Under the pieces are notes generated by a model, which was not told the origin of the DNA, made no database searches, and saw only the letters and a list, made by a program, of their open reading frames with translations. The position numbers and the translations under genes are program-made. From Actinocrinis sp046724665 (GTDB lineage: Bacteria > Actinomycetota > Actinomycetes > Streptomycetales > Catenulisporaceae), in the NCBI GenBank assembly GCA_046724665.1, contig JBKOWZ010000218.1, positions 1 through 19,005 on the forward strand: a stretch of DNA of 19,005 nt, in the 5' to 3' direction. Of this stretch, positions 6,494-13,896 are shown piece by piece (positions within the stretch are counted from its first letter, which is position 1; the number at the start of each line of letters is the position of its first letter).

Positions 6494-7699
6494 ATGGGAA
6501 CCGGCGGGCAACGCCGCGCCCTTCTGCTCGTCGCGCTGGCCGCCGTCCTGGCCAATGCGTCGTGGTTCAGCGCGACCGCGATCGCGCCGGCCCTGGAGCG
6601 GGACTGGCACCTGACGTCGGCCGGCGCGGCGTGGCTGGTGATCATGGTGCAGATCGGCTTCGTCGTCGGCAGCGCGGGCGCGGCGCTGCTCAACCTCCCG
6701 GACCGGATCGAGCCCCGGCTGCTGATCGCGGGCTCGGCGCTCGCGGCCGGGGCGGCGAACCTGGGGCTGCTGGCGGCCACGGGGCTCGCACTCGCCCTGC
6801 CGGTGCGCTTCCTCGTGGGCGTCGCGCTTGCCGGAGTCTACGCACCGGCGGTGCGGCTGGTCGCGACGCACCACGAACGCGCACGCGGCGTGGCCACCGG
6901 CGTCGTGGTCGGCGCGCTGACCCTCGGGTCGGGAAGCCCGCATCTGGTGCGCGGGCTCGGGAACGTCCCATGGCAGGCGACGATCGCCATGACCTCGGCG
7001 ATGGCCGTCCTGGCTGCCGCATCCGTGTGGACGGTGCGCAACGGCCCGGCCGCAGTCCCCGCGCCGCCCCTGGACGTGACCGCCGCCGCACGCGCGCTCG
7101 CCCGGTGTCGGCCGCTGCGTCTGGCCACCCTCGGCTATCTCGGACACATGTGGGAGCTCTACGCGTTGTGGAGCTGGCTGGCAGTGTTCTTCGCCGCCGC
7201 CCGCGAGGCGCACCGACCGGGCATGGCCGAGACCGGGACGGTCGCCTTCCTCGCCATCGGAGTGGCCGGCCTGCTGGGCGCGGTCGCGGCCGGGCGCCTC
7301 GCCGATCGCCTGGGCCGCACCGCGATCACCAGCGCCGCGATGCTGCTGAGCGCCGCATGCTGCCTGGCCAGCCCGCTGGCGTTCGGTACCCCGCTGCCGG
7401 TGCTGGTGACCGTGCTGCTGCTCTGGGGCGCCTCGGTGATCGCCGACTCCGCCCAGTTTTCGGCCGCGGTGACCGAACTGGCCGAACCACGCTTCGCCGG
7501 TTCCGTGCTGGCCCTGCAACTCGCCCTCGGATTCACGCTGACCATCGCGAGCATCCGCCTGGTCCCCCTGACCGCCGCCCTCGTGGGCTGGCGATACGCC
7601 CTGCTGCCACTGGCCGTCGGCCCGCTCCTGGGAACAGCCGCGATGCTGCGACTACGTGCCCTGCCGGAGGCGCTGCGCCTCGCCAACGGGAGGCGGTAG
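6494..7699 (+). CDS. Major facilitator superfamily transporter
   Basis: A 401-residue membrane protein with about 12 hydrophobic segments, beginning at residues 9-32 and ending near 362-386. GRLADRLGRT (267-276) is the MFS motif-A loop in the second half. YLGHMWELYALWSWLAVFF (215-233) resembles a conserved stretch in a group of poorly characterised MFS carriers. The start codon lies one base after the redoxin stop, so the two genes are one operon and share the TetR-controlled promoter. Together they suggest a module that exports or imports a reactive compound while the redoxin handles oxidative damage (inference). Substrate unknown. Confidence 0.9.
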   Translation: MGTGGQRRALLLVALAAVLANASWFSATAIAPALERDWHLTSAGAAWLVIMVQIGFVVGSAGAALLNLPDRIEPRLLIAGSALAAGAANLGLLAATGLALALPVRFLVGVALAGVYAPAVRLVATHHERARGVATGVVVGALTLGSGSPHLVRGLGNVPWQATIAMTSAMAVLAAASVWTVRNGPAAVPAPPLDVTAAARALARCRPLRLATLGYLGHMWELYALWSWLAVFFAAAREAHRPGMAETGTVAFLAIGVAGLLGAVAAGRLADRLGRTAITSAAMLLSAACCLASPLAFGTPLPVLVTVLLLWGASVIADSAQFSAAVTELAEPRFAGSVLALQLALGFTLTIASIRLVPLTAALVGWRYALLPLAVGPLLGTAAMLRLRALPEALRLANGRR

Positions 7700-7705
7700 C
7701 GGGAA

Positions 7706-7720
7706 GGCGGTGTAACCGCC
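7706..7720. terminator. Short inverted repeat after the MFS gene
   Basis: GGCGGT-GTA-ACCGCC is a perfect 6-bp inverted repeat with a 3-base spacer, 6 bases after the MFS stop and just before the -10-like element of the next gene. It could be a weak terminator or an operator for the CGNR gene. Confidence 0.35.
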
Positions 7721-7726
7721 GTCCGG

Positions 7727-7732
7727 TATAAG
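7727..7732 (+). promoter_or_regulatory. Candidate -10 for a leaderless CGNR mRNA
   Basis: TATAAG ends 8 bases before the ATG at 7741, and no Shine-Dalgarno sequence is present between them. The spacing fits transcription starting at or next to the A of the ATG. No clear -35 was found. Confidence 0.45.
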
Positions 7733-7740
7733 GTGGTTCG

Positions 7741-8292
7741 ATGGTGGGGAACCTGGACACGGATGACACGCGCCTGCTCGTTGACCTGGTCAACACGCGC
7801 TATCTCGGCGATCAGAGCGACGTCCTCGCAGGTCCGGATGCCGGGACGTGGCTGGGTGAACGTCTTGGGTGGCAGGGTCACCTTCCCTCCACAGGGGCGC
7901 TGGCGCCGCTTCGCGACGTGCGCGAGGGGTTGCGGCAACTGGCCATCGCCAACAACCAAGGGTCCTCGGATGCCGCCGCCGTCGATCGCGCCAACAAGGT
8001 GTTGAGGCACGTGCCGCTCGTGGTGCGGTTGGACGGCTCCGACGTCTCAGCGGATTTTAATTCGCCCGAGCCCGAGGACTCGGCGGAGCGGATCGTGGCG
8101 GCGGTGGCGAGGGCGTATGTGACGACGCGCGCCGCCGGTGCCTGGCCAAGGGTCAAGGCCTGCGCCGAGCCGGAATGCAGGTGGGCGTTCCTCGACCTGT
8201 CCCGCAACGGGTCAAGGCGCTGGTGCTTCATGAGCAAGTGCGGAAACCGCGCCAAGGGCCGAGCCTGGCGCGCCCGCCACGCGGACGATTAG
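7741..8292 (+). CDS. CGNR zinc-finger regulator (ABATE domain)
   Basis: A 183-residue protein of the ABATE/CGNR family. The N-terminal part (about 10-130) carries the LLVDLVNTRYL opening typical of the ABATE stress-sensing domain. The C-terminal zinc finger uses Cys141, Cys146, Cys162 and Cys167, ending in the name-giving CGNR (167-170) followed by basic residues AKGRAWRAR. These are thought to be DNA-binding regulators of stress or antibiotic responses (family knowledge; targets unknown). The start has no ribosome site and appears leaderless. It stands alone between the MFS operon and the GNAT gene on the same strand. Confidence 0.88.
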   Translation: MVGNLDTDDTRLLVDLVNTRYLGDQSDVLAGPDAGTWLGERLGWQGHLPSTGALAPLRDVREGLRQLAIANNQGSSDAAAVDRANKVLRHVPLVVRLDGSDVSADFNSPEPEDSAERIVAAVARAYVTTRAAGAWPRVKACAEPECRWAFLDLSRNGSRRWCFMSKCGNRAKGRAWRARHADD

Positions 8293-8321
8293 CTCTCCGC
8301 GATCGTAACCACCATATTCGT

Positions 8322-8350
8322 TTGACCGGTTAGTAGCGCAAGACTAGCCT
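8322..8350 (+). promoter_or_regulatory. Sigma-70-type promoter for the GNAT gene
   Basis: TTGACC (8322-8327) and TAGCCT (8345-8350) are separated by 17 bases. The start point would be near 8357, giving a leader of about 32 bases with AAGGAG before the ATG at 8389. Confidence 0.55.
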
Positions 8351-8388
8351 GCGTGACGGCGCATGGAGCCATCGCACAAGGAGCCCTG

Positions 8389-9273
8389 ATGTCGCGTCAG
8401 TCCGCACAGACCCACTCGCCGGCCGTGGCCGTCGGCCGAGTGCCGCTGTTCTGCGATGCGGATCTGGCCGCGCGCATCGAGCGTGTCGAAGCCCAGCTGA
8501 TCGCCGAGGCCACCGAGGCCGCCCTCCGTCGGCAGCCGCGAGACACCGGCTTCGTCATCGCCGTCGCCGGCGGTGTGGCGGCCTTCGCTGAGGCGGGCTC
8601 CCCGTACAACAAGGTCGCCGGTCTGGGCTTCGGCGGGCTGCCCGACCCGGCCGCACTCGACGAGATCGAAGCAGCCTTCGCCGACCGCGAGGCTCCAACG
8701 CAGATCGAGCTGGCTCACCTGGCGGACCCGGCACTGATCGACCAGCTCACCGGGCGCGGCTACCGGCTGACGTCCTTCGAGAACGTGCTCGGTCGCCGCC
8801 TCACCGCGACGTCCGATTCGGTCGCCCCGCCGCAGATCGAGGTGCGGCGCAGCGGCCCCGACGAGCTCGACGTTTTCATCGACCTGGTGACAGAAGCAGC
8901 GCTGCACCCTGACACGCAGGGTCTTCCCATGGAGGAATTCCCGCGCGACGTGTTGGAACGGGCCGAACGCGACTCGGCCGAGATCGAGGGAATCCGGCGC
9001 TACGTCGCGCTGCGCCTCGGCCGGCTCGCCGGCGGCGCGAGCTTCCGCATCGCCGAGGGCATCGCACAGCTCACCGGGGCGGGGACGGTACCCGCGCACC
9101 GCCGCAACGGCGTGCAATCCGCGCTCCTGACGACGCGGCTCGCCGACGCCGCGGCCGCCGGATGCGACCTCGCCGTCGTCACGACCCAGCCGGGATCCAA
9201 GTCACAGCAGAACGCGCAACGCCACGGCTTCGATCTGCTCTACACCCGCGCCGTGCTGCTGAAGCAGCCCTGA
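8389..9273 (+). CDS. GNAT-family N-acetyltransferase
   Basis: A 294-residue protein whose C-terminal half (about 148-288) is a GNAT domain. GAGTVPAHRRNGVQSALL (230-247) is the acetyl-CoA pyrophosphate-binding motif A (consensus R/Q-x-x-G-x-G/A), and SQQNAQRHGFDLLYTRAVL (272-290) is the conserved terminal helix and strand. The N-terminal half (1-145) also has GNAT-like pieces (FGGLPDPAALDEIEAAF; LIDQLTGRGYRLTSFENVLGR), suggesting a tandem GNAT in which only the second copy keeps a clear CoA loop. The ATG at 8389 has AAGGAG eight bases before it; an in-frame ATG at 8353 has no such site. Substrate unknown. It ends before a strong hairpin shared with the GH5 gene. Confidence 0.88.
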   Translation: MSRQSAQTHSPAVAVGRVPLFCDADLAARIERVEAQLIAEATEAALRRQPRDTGFVIAVAGGVAAFAEAGSPYNKVAGLGFGGLPDPAALDEIEAAFADREAPTQIELAHLADPALIDQLTGRGYRLTSFENVLGRRLTATSDSVAPPQIEVRRSGPDELDVFIDLVTEAALHPDTQGLPMEEFPRDVLERAERDSAEIEGIRRYVALRLGRLAGGASFRIAEGIAQLTGAGTVPAHRRNGVQSALLTTRLADAAAAGCDLAVVTTQPGSKSQQNAQRHGFDLLYTRAVLLKQP

Positions 9274-9334
9274 TACACGCGCGAGTGCCGAAGCAAGGGA
9301 CTGCGGTGCACTGAGCGGGCACAAGCGGACAACA

Positions 9335-9369
9335 GTGGCCCGGCTCCTGGATCGACGGAGCCGGGCCAC
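9335..9369. terminator. Bidirectional terminator between GNAT and GH5 genes
   Basis: A perfect 13-bp inverted repeat (arm GTGGCCCGGCTCC at 9335-9347, matched at 9357-9369) with a 9-base loop, placed between two convergent stop codons. It is GC-rich with no U-tract, as is usual for actinomycete terminators. Confidence 0.88.
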
Positions 9370-9428
9370 CGTACTGAACCGATCAAGACGTCCAGGTCAG
9401 ATCAGGACGCCCGAGATCAGGAGTGATG

Positions 9429-11177
9429 TCAGGCGGTCGAGCCGGTGACCGTGGTTCCCGACTTCGTGACGGTGTACGTCGTCTTGGCGCCGCTCCAGTA
9501 GTAGAAGGTGAGCGTCACCGGCGCGTTGTCATTGATCGCCTTGAGGAAGTCGGGCGTCATGGTGATGGTGTTACCTGCGGCGTTCGGCACGTAGGAGTAC
9601 TCGAACTCCTGGTACGTCGTCCAGGACGCCGGGCCGGCGGCGCTGCCGTCGGCGTACTTGGCCTCCATCTGCGCCAGCACGTCACCGTTGAACTGCGTCG
9701 GGATGACCAGGCCGCTGGTGGTGTCTCCGGTCGCGCTCGCCTGAGTCACCGGACCATACGTGATCACGTTGATCTTCCACGGCACTCCCAGGGAGAACTG
9801 CACGGCCAGCGTCGCGTCGGTGCCATACGCCCGGCTGCCCACCAACCGGGTGACCGTGGCAGCGGTCAGCGTCACCTTGTCGCCGCTGATGGTGTAGTCC
9901 TTGCCCTTGACCAGGGTCCAGTTGCCCGCGCTCAGGCCGCAGAAGCTCAGGCCGTTGAGATTAAGGCTGATCACCTGCGCCGTGATCGTGCCGTTCTTCG
10001 GAACGAACAGCTGGTCCGAGGCCGCGGTGCCCGAGCGCGTCGTCCAGCCCGCCTGGATCAGCGCGAACAGGTCCGGGATCCGGATCTGGAACGTGTTGCG
10101 GTCGATGAACAGGCCGGTGTCCCACAGCGCGGTGGTCACGTGATGGATCCGCGCCTCGTATTCGAACATCTCGTAGAACTTCTTGCCCTCGCCCGGCTCG
10201 ATGGGGTTGCAGTTGCAGTAGCCCGGGTACTTGAACGTGGCCCACTCGCCCATGTACATCGGGATGCCTTTGGCGACAAAGGTGTTGTAGATGCGGTCAT
10301 AGAGATCGAGCAGGTCCTGCTGCGTCTGGTCGTTGAAGGTGTCGAACCCGGCGATGTTCACGGTGAACGGCCAGAAGCCGTAGTTGTGCACCGTGGCGAC
10401 CAGGTTCGAGTCGTGCAGCGAGGCCATCTCGGCGGACAGGCCGTCCAGCGCGGTCTGCCGGTCGCCGCCGCTGATCGACAGGACGAGCAGGCGGGTGCCG
10501 TCGCGGCCGCCGGAGTGGCGCACGATGTCGAAGAACGACGTGTTCAGCTCGTTGAGGAGCTGCTGGCTCTGCGCGTCGGTCGTGTTGGAGAACTGCGGCT
10601 CGTTGACGGCCTCGAACAGCAGCTTGTCCGGCTCGTCCTTGAAGGTGGCCGCGATCTGCGTCCACGTCGCGTTGAAGCGTGCCAGCACGTTGTCGTGGTC
10701 GGCGGCCATGTTGGCGATCCACTGCCACGAGTCGTGATGGACGTTCAGGACGACGTAGAGACCGTCCGAGAGCGCCCAATCGACCACCTGCTTGACGCGG
10801 GCCATCCACGTCGGGTCGATGGTGTACGGCGCGGTGGTGGACTGGTGGCCGCTCCAGGTCACCGGAATACGGACGCTGTGGAAGCCCTGCGCCTTGACAG
10901 TGTCGAACAGCTGCTTCGTGACCAGCGGGTTGCCCCATGAGGTCTCGGTCGGTATGGCGTCCAGCGTGTTGCCCAGGTTCCAGCCGGGCTGCATCGCAGC
11001 GACCGCGTCCATCGCCGGGTTGCTGGGTGCGGGAAGGGTTACGTGGCCGCCGGCGGACGCGGCCCGGGCGCTGGCGGGAACCGCACCCGCGCCGAGGACG
11101 GCGCCGGTCAGGAGCGTGAGACTGGCTGCGACGGCGGCGAGCCGCCATCTGGTCGTTCGTCGTTGAACGTGCCGCAC
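9429..11177 (-). CDS. Secreted GH5 (subfamily 4-like) endo-beta-1,4-glucanase/xyloglucanase with CBM_X2 and CBM46-like modules
   Basis: A 582-residue enzyme. Residues 1-39 are a signal peptide (MRHVQRRTTRWR, hydrophobic core, cleavage near PASARA). The GH5 barrel spans about 55-380 with MQPGWNLGNTLDA (62-74), NVHHDSW (145-151), the acid/base in FEAVNEPQF (Glu193) and the nucleophile in MYMGEWAT (Glu311). The WNLGNTLDA style and the two C-terminal modules point to subfamily 4. An Ig-like CBM_X2 module (about 388-475, LFVPKNGTITAQVISLNLNG) and a CBM46-like module (about 487-575, VIPTQFNGDVLAQMEAKYADG, then VTLTFYYWSGA) match the layout of Bacillus Cel5B enzymes, which act on beta-glucans including xyloglucan. 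The start is GTG with GGAGGA upstream. Neighbouring GH31 and GH35 genes favour xyloglucan as substrate (inference). Confidence 0.93.
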   Translation of the reverse strand: MRHVQRRTTRWRLAAVAASLTLLTGAVLGAGAVPASARAASAGGHVTLPAPSNPAMDAVAAMQPGWNLGNTLDAIPTETSWGNPLVTKQLFDTVKAQGFHSVRIPVTWSGHQSTTAPYTIDPTWMARVKQVVDWALSDGLYVVLNVHHDSWQWIANMAADHDNVLARFNATWTQIAATFKDEPDKLLFEAVNEPQFSNTTDAQSQQLLNELNTSFFDIVRHSGGRDGTRLLVLSISGGDRQTALDGLSAEMASLHDSNLVATVHNYGFWPFTVNIAGFDTFNDQTQQDLLDLYDRIYNTFVAKGIPMYMGEWATFKYPGYCNCNPIEPGEGKKFYEMFEYEARIHHVTTALWDTGLFIDRNTFQIRIPDLFALIQAGWTTRSGTAASDQLFVPKNGTITAQVISLNLNGLSFCGLSAGNWTLVKGKDYTISGDKVTLTAATVTRLVGSRAYGTDATLAVQFSLGVPWKINVITYGPVTQASATGDTTSGLVIPTQFNGDVLAQMEAKYADGSAAGPASWTTYQEFEYSYVPNAAGNTITMTPDFLKAINDNAPVTLTFYYWSGAKTTYTVTKSGTTVTGSTA

Positions 11178-11195
11178 GATTCCTCCATGGGAAAG

Positions 11196-11213
11196 GTCCG
11201 CGCCTTCGCGGAC
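11196..11213 (-). terminator. Hairpin between the permease stump and GH5
   Basis: GTCCGCG and CGCGGAC form a 7-bp stem with a 4-base loop. Read on the minus strand it is followed by CTTTCCC and then the GH5 ribosome site. It may be a relic of an intercistronic hairpin of the lost transporter operon, or may act in the GH5 leader. Confidence 0.4.
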
Positions 11214-11226
11214 GGGTGTGTGGTGT

Positions 11227-11262
11227 TCAGCCTTTGACGGCGCCGGTGAGCATGCCTCTGGG
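11227..11262 (-). pseudogene. C-terminal stump of a carbohydrate ABC transporter permease
   Basis: The minus strand reads PRGMLTGAVKG followed by TGA. G-x3-GAVKG-stop is the highly conserved carboxy terminus of CUT1-family sugar ABC permeases (MalG/CebG type; family knowledge). Upstream of these ~10 codons no frame continues into permease sequence, so only the tail remains. Its stop lies 49 bases before the GH5 start, the place where a transporter gene often precedes a glycosidase in actinomycete sugar operons. The match is short, so chance cannot be excluded without a search. Confidence 0.55.
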
Positions 11263-11449
11263 GGCGACACCCGTGTGGGTACCGCCAGAGCAGACCTGAT
11301 CGGTGACGGTGTGCGGGTGAGGGCGGCGGAGTTCGGCATTGAACTCTCCAGTCGACGAAGTGCCCGGCGGACCGGCCCGCGGATTGCGTGGCGCGGGCGT
11401 CCTGTTGATCGGTGCGATCGGTGCGGCCGAACCGCGGCCGCAGTGACTG

Positions 11450-11463
11450 TCGAAGCGCTTCAA
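11450..11463. promoter_or_regulatory. LacI-type operator candidate upstream of GH5
   Basis: TCGAAGCGCTTCAA contains the perfect 10-bp palindrome GAAGCGCTTC with the central CG typical of LacI-family sites. It lies just downstream of the possible GH5 start point, a repression position. Confidence 0.65.
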
Positions 11464-11473
11464 TATGGCGTTG

Positions 11474-11502
11474 AGATTAGGACTGGCCTACCGGTCGCGC
11501 AA
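11474..11502 (-). promoter_or_regulatory. Possible GH5 promoter
   Basis: On the minus strand TTGCGC (11497-11502) and TAATCT (11474-11479) are separated by 17 bases. The predicted start near 11467 would place the palindrome at 11450-11463 at about +5 to +18. The hexamers are only partial matches, and the leader would be long (about 290 bases). Confidence 0.3.
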
Positions 11503-11692
11503 GGCCGAGTGGTCACATTTCAGTATCTGCGGTGGCATCGACATCCCACCTATGAGGCCAAGCGCTCCGCTGCCCCGATGCGGCTTGACCAGCCGTGAGA
11601 GCGATGGGCAGCTAAGATGCGCCACCCCGCAGGCATATAGCCATCAAGTGGTTTTGATATCGCTCGATGGAGATGGGACTTTCGACGGCTAT

Positions 11693-11706
11693 TCGAAGCG
11701 CTTCGA
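11693..11706. promoter_or_regulatory. LacI-type operator candidate, perfect 14-bp palindrome
   Basis: TCGAAGCGCTTCGA is fully symmetric and shares 13 of 14 bases with the site at 11450. It lies 78 bases after the GH31 stop and 243 bp (centre to centre) from the other site, a distance that would permit DNA looping. Confidence 0.65.
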
Positions 11707-11784
11707 CTAACTGTCGCACGCAGCTCATCGCGAAGCCCTCGACGTTACCCTCAGCGTTCTGCGGCCGATCGATCCGCGAGACGG

Positions 11785-13812
11785 TCAGTAGATGCGCACC
11801 GTGCCGAGTCGTGAGCCGACGCGCACGAACACCGGGATGCGCTCGATCGGCGCGGGGGCATCGATGGTCTGGCCGCCTTCGTGCAGTTCTCCGGTCGCGG
11901 CGTCGGTCCAATGCACGCCACGCGGTAGATACACCGCGCGGCTGCGGGCACCGGCCTCGGCGACCGGGGCGACCAGCAGGTCGGGTCCGAGCAGGAACTG
12001 ATCGTCCACAGCCCACGCGGCCTCGTCCTCGGGGAACTCGAAGAAGAGCGGCCGCATCGGCGGTGCGCCGGTCCGGTGCGCAGCCTCGGCGAGTTCGTGC
12101 ACGTACGGCCGCAGCCGTTCGCGCAGCAGCAGATGCTCGCGCAGGATCGCGTACGCCTCCTCGCCGTAGGACCAGACCTCGTTCGGCCCTCCGCTCATGT
12201 GCGTGCTGAACGGCTGGTTCGGCTCCCGGTCCCCGTGCAGGCGCATGATCGGCTGAAAGGTGCCGTACTGGAACCAGCGCACCATCACCTCGCGGTAGGC
12301 CGGATCGTCCGGGTTGCCGCCCAGGAAGCCGCCGATGTCGGTGTTCCACCAGGGAATCCCGCTCATCGCGACGTTCAGCCCGGCGCGGATCTGCACGCGC
12401 AGCGAGGCGAAGGTCGGGTCGATGTCGCCGGACCACAGCGCCGCGCCGTACCGCTGGCTGCCGGCCCAGGCCGAGCGGATCAGGCTGAACGGCCGGTCGT
12501 CGCCGACGTCGCGCAGCCCGTCCGCGACGACGCGGGCGCTCAGCAGGCCGTATGCGTTGCCGACCTGCGTCCCCGGTCCCGCCTGATAGACCGCCCGCCG
12601 CGCCAGCTGCGGCGGCACGTCCGGCTCGCAGGCGTCAAGCCAGAACGCTGCGACGCCGATCCGGTGATAGCTGGTGCGCAGCCGCTCCCACAGCAGTCGG
12701 CGCGCTCGGGGGTTGGTGGGGTCGTAGTAGGCCATCGGCGCGTACGGGTCGTTCTCTCCCCGCGCCGGCCAGTGGTTGAACAGCAGGCCGCCGTGGCTGT
12801 CCCGGACGAGGCCGTCGGCCGAGCGCAGCGCCTCGAAGTTGGCGCTGTCGGATTCAAGGGTCGGCCATACCGAAACCGCCAGCTTGACGCCCAGCGACTC
12901 CAGTTCCTCGACCATCGCGCCCGGGTCTGGCCATTCCCGGCGCTCGAAGTCCCAGTCCCCCATCTTGGGCCAGTGGAAGAAGTCGCACAGCATCCCGGAC
13001 AGCGGCAGCTCGCGGCGCTTGTACTCGCGCGCCACCGCGAGCAGTTCCTCCTGGGTGCGGTAGCGCAACTTGGACTGCCAGAAGCCGCTGGCCCACTCGG
13101 GTAGCAGCGGCGGATGGCCGGTGGCGTCGGCATACGCGGCCATGACCTCGGCGGGGGTGTCACCCGCGGTGATCCAGTAGTCGATCTGGCGGCCCTGCTC
13201 GGCGACCCAGCGTGTCGCGTCCGCGCCGAGCTCCACTCTGCCCATCGCGGGGTTGTTCCACAGCAGCCCGTAACCGCGCGAGGAGTACAGGAACGGGATC
13301 GAGACGACCGTGTTGCCCTGCACCAGATCGATGACGCTGCCCTTCTGGTCGAGCCGCCCGTGCAGGTGCTGGCCCAGCCCGAAGACACGCTCGCCGTCGT
13401 AGGACTCGAATGTCTGCTCTAGCCAGTAGGTGCCGTCACCGCGCGAGGAGTGAACGCGCGGACCGGGGCCGGCCGTATAGGGACGCTTGTCTGCCAACAG
13501 CTCACGCGCGGACCCGGTCGCCGGATCCTCGCCCTGCGCGCCGTCATCGTTCGCGCTGCGCAAGAAGCGCAGCCGACCGCGCGCATCGGCCTCGACGGTG
13601 ATCCGGCCGTTGACGAGGCGTGCCGTACCGTCTTCATGGACGGTGATGCGTGCTGAGGACGCCTGAACGGGAAGATCCAACGCCCAGGCGTGGTCTTGAT
13701 CGATCGCATCGGCCGCCGCACGAACCCTCACGGCATTCGGGCCCCAGGGCTCGATGCGAAGGACTTCGTCTTGCGCGCGCCGTTCCAGCGCGGTGCCGAT
13801 CTGCTGGTACAT
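11785..13812 (-). CDS. GH31 alpha-xylosidase-like glycoside hydrolase (cytoplasmic)
   Basis: A 675-residue GH31 enzyme with no signal peptide, so intracellular. An N-terminal galactose-mutarotase-like beta-sandwich (about 1-215) ends in FGLGQHLHGRLDQKG (144-158) and YGLLWNNP. The barrel begins near 235 with LPEWASGFWQSKLRYRTQEE. The nucleophile is Asp393 in FWLDACEPD and the acid/base Asp463 in LWSGDIDPTF. PWWNTDIGGF (487-496) and FQPIMRLHGDREP (519-531) are further GH31 signatures. A C-terminal beta domain (about 590-675) includes LLVAPVAEAGARSRAVYLP. The CEPD and SGDI style resembles bacterial alpha-xylosidases of xyloglucan loci more than starch alpha-glucosidases, and the company of GH5 and GH35 supports this, but specificity is not proven. 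AAGGAA stands 11 bases before the ATG. A large hairpin lies just upstream. Confidence 0.9.
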   Translation of the reverse strand: MYQQIGTALERRAQDEVLRIEPWGPNAVRVRAAADAIDQDHAWALDLPVQASSARITVHEDGTARLVNGRITVEADARGRLRFLRSANDDGAQGEDPATGSARELLADKRPYTAGPGPRVHSSRGDGTYWLEQTFESYDGERVFGLGQHLHGRLDQKGSVIDLVQGNTVVSIPFLYSSRGYGLLWNNPAMGRVELGADATRWVAEQGRQIDYWITAGDTPAEVMAAYADATGHPPLLPEWASGFWQSKLRYRTQEELLAVAREYKRRELPLSGMLCDFFHWPKMGDWDFERREWPDPGAMVEELESLGVKLAVSVWPTLESDSANFEALRSADGLVRDSHGGLLFNHWPARGENDPYAPMAYYDPTNPRARRLLWERLRTSYHRIGVAAFWLDACEPDVPPQLARRAVYQAGPGTQVGNAYGLLSARVVADGLRDVGDDRPFSLIRSAWAGSQRYGAALWSGDIDPTFASLRVQIRAGLNVAMSGIPWWNTDIGGFLGGNPDDPAYREVMVRWFQYGTFQPIMRLHGDREPNQPFSTHMSGGPNEVWSYGEEAYAILREHLLLRERLRPYVHELAEAAHRTGAPPMRPLFFEFPEDEAAWAVDDQFLLGPDLLVAPVAEAGARSRAVYLPRGVHWTDAATGELHEGGQTIDAPAPIERIPVFVRVGSRLGTVRIY

Positions 13813-13840
13813 CGGTTGCGAGTTCCTTCTGTTAGCGGGA

Positions 13841-13892
13841 AGCCGTCGGGGCGGGCGCCGGACCGTCCCGGCCGGCGCCCGCCCCGACGGCT
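13841..13892 (-). terminator. Very strong 21-bp hairpin between GH35 and GH31
   Basis: A perfect 21-bp inverted repeat (13841-13861 with 13872-13892; arm begins AGCCGTCGGGGCGGGCG) around a 10-base loop. It starts 4 bases after the GH35 stop and ends 28 bases before the GH31 start codon. It most resembles a factor-independent terminator or an mRNA-stabilising intercistronic hairpin. Confidence 0.85.
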
Positions 13893-13896
13893 GAGC

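Larger units (their letters stand above)
11178..11784. other. 607-base intergenic region between GH31 stop and GH5 start
   Basis: No intact gene is seen on either strand. The region holds a short hairpin (11196-11213), a sugar-permease stump (11227-11262), two LacI-type palindromes (11450-11463, 11693-11706) and a possible GH5 promoter (11474-11502). Base composition is lower in GC than in the flanking genes, notably 11460-11720. Confidence 0.7.

Noticed and set aside
11559..11572. CCAAGCGCTCCGC as a third LacI-type operator upstream of GH5
   Set aside because: Only the AGCGCT core is symmetric; the arms do not match either operator type.
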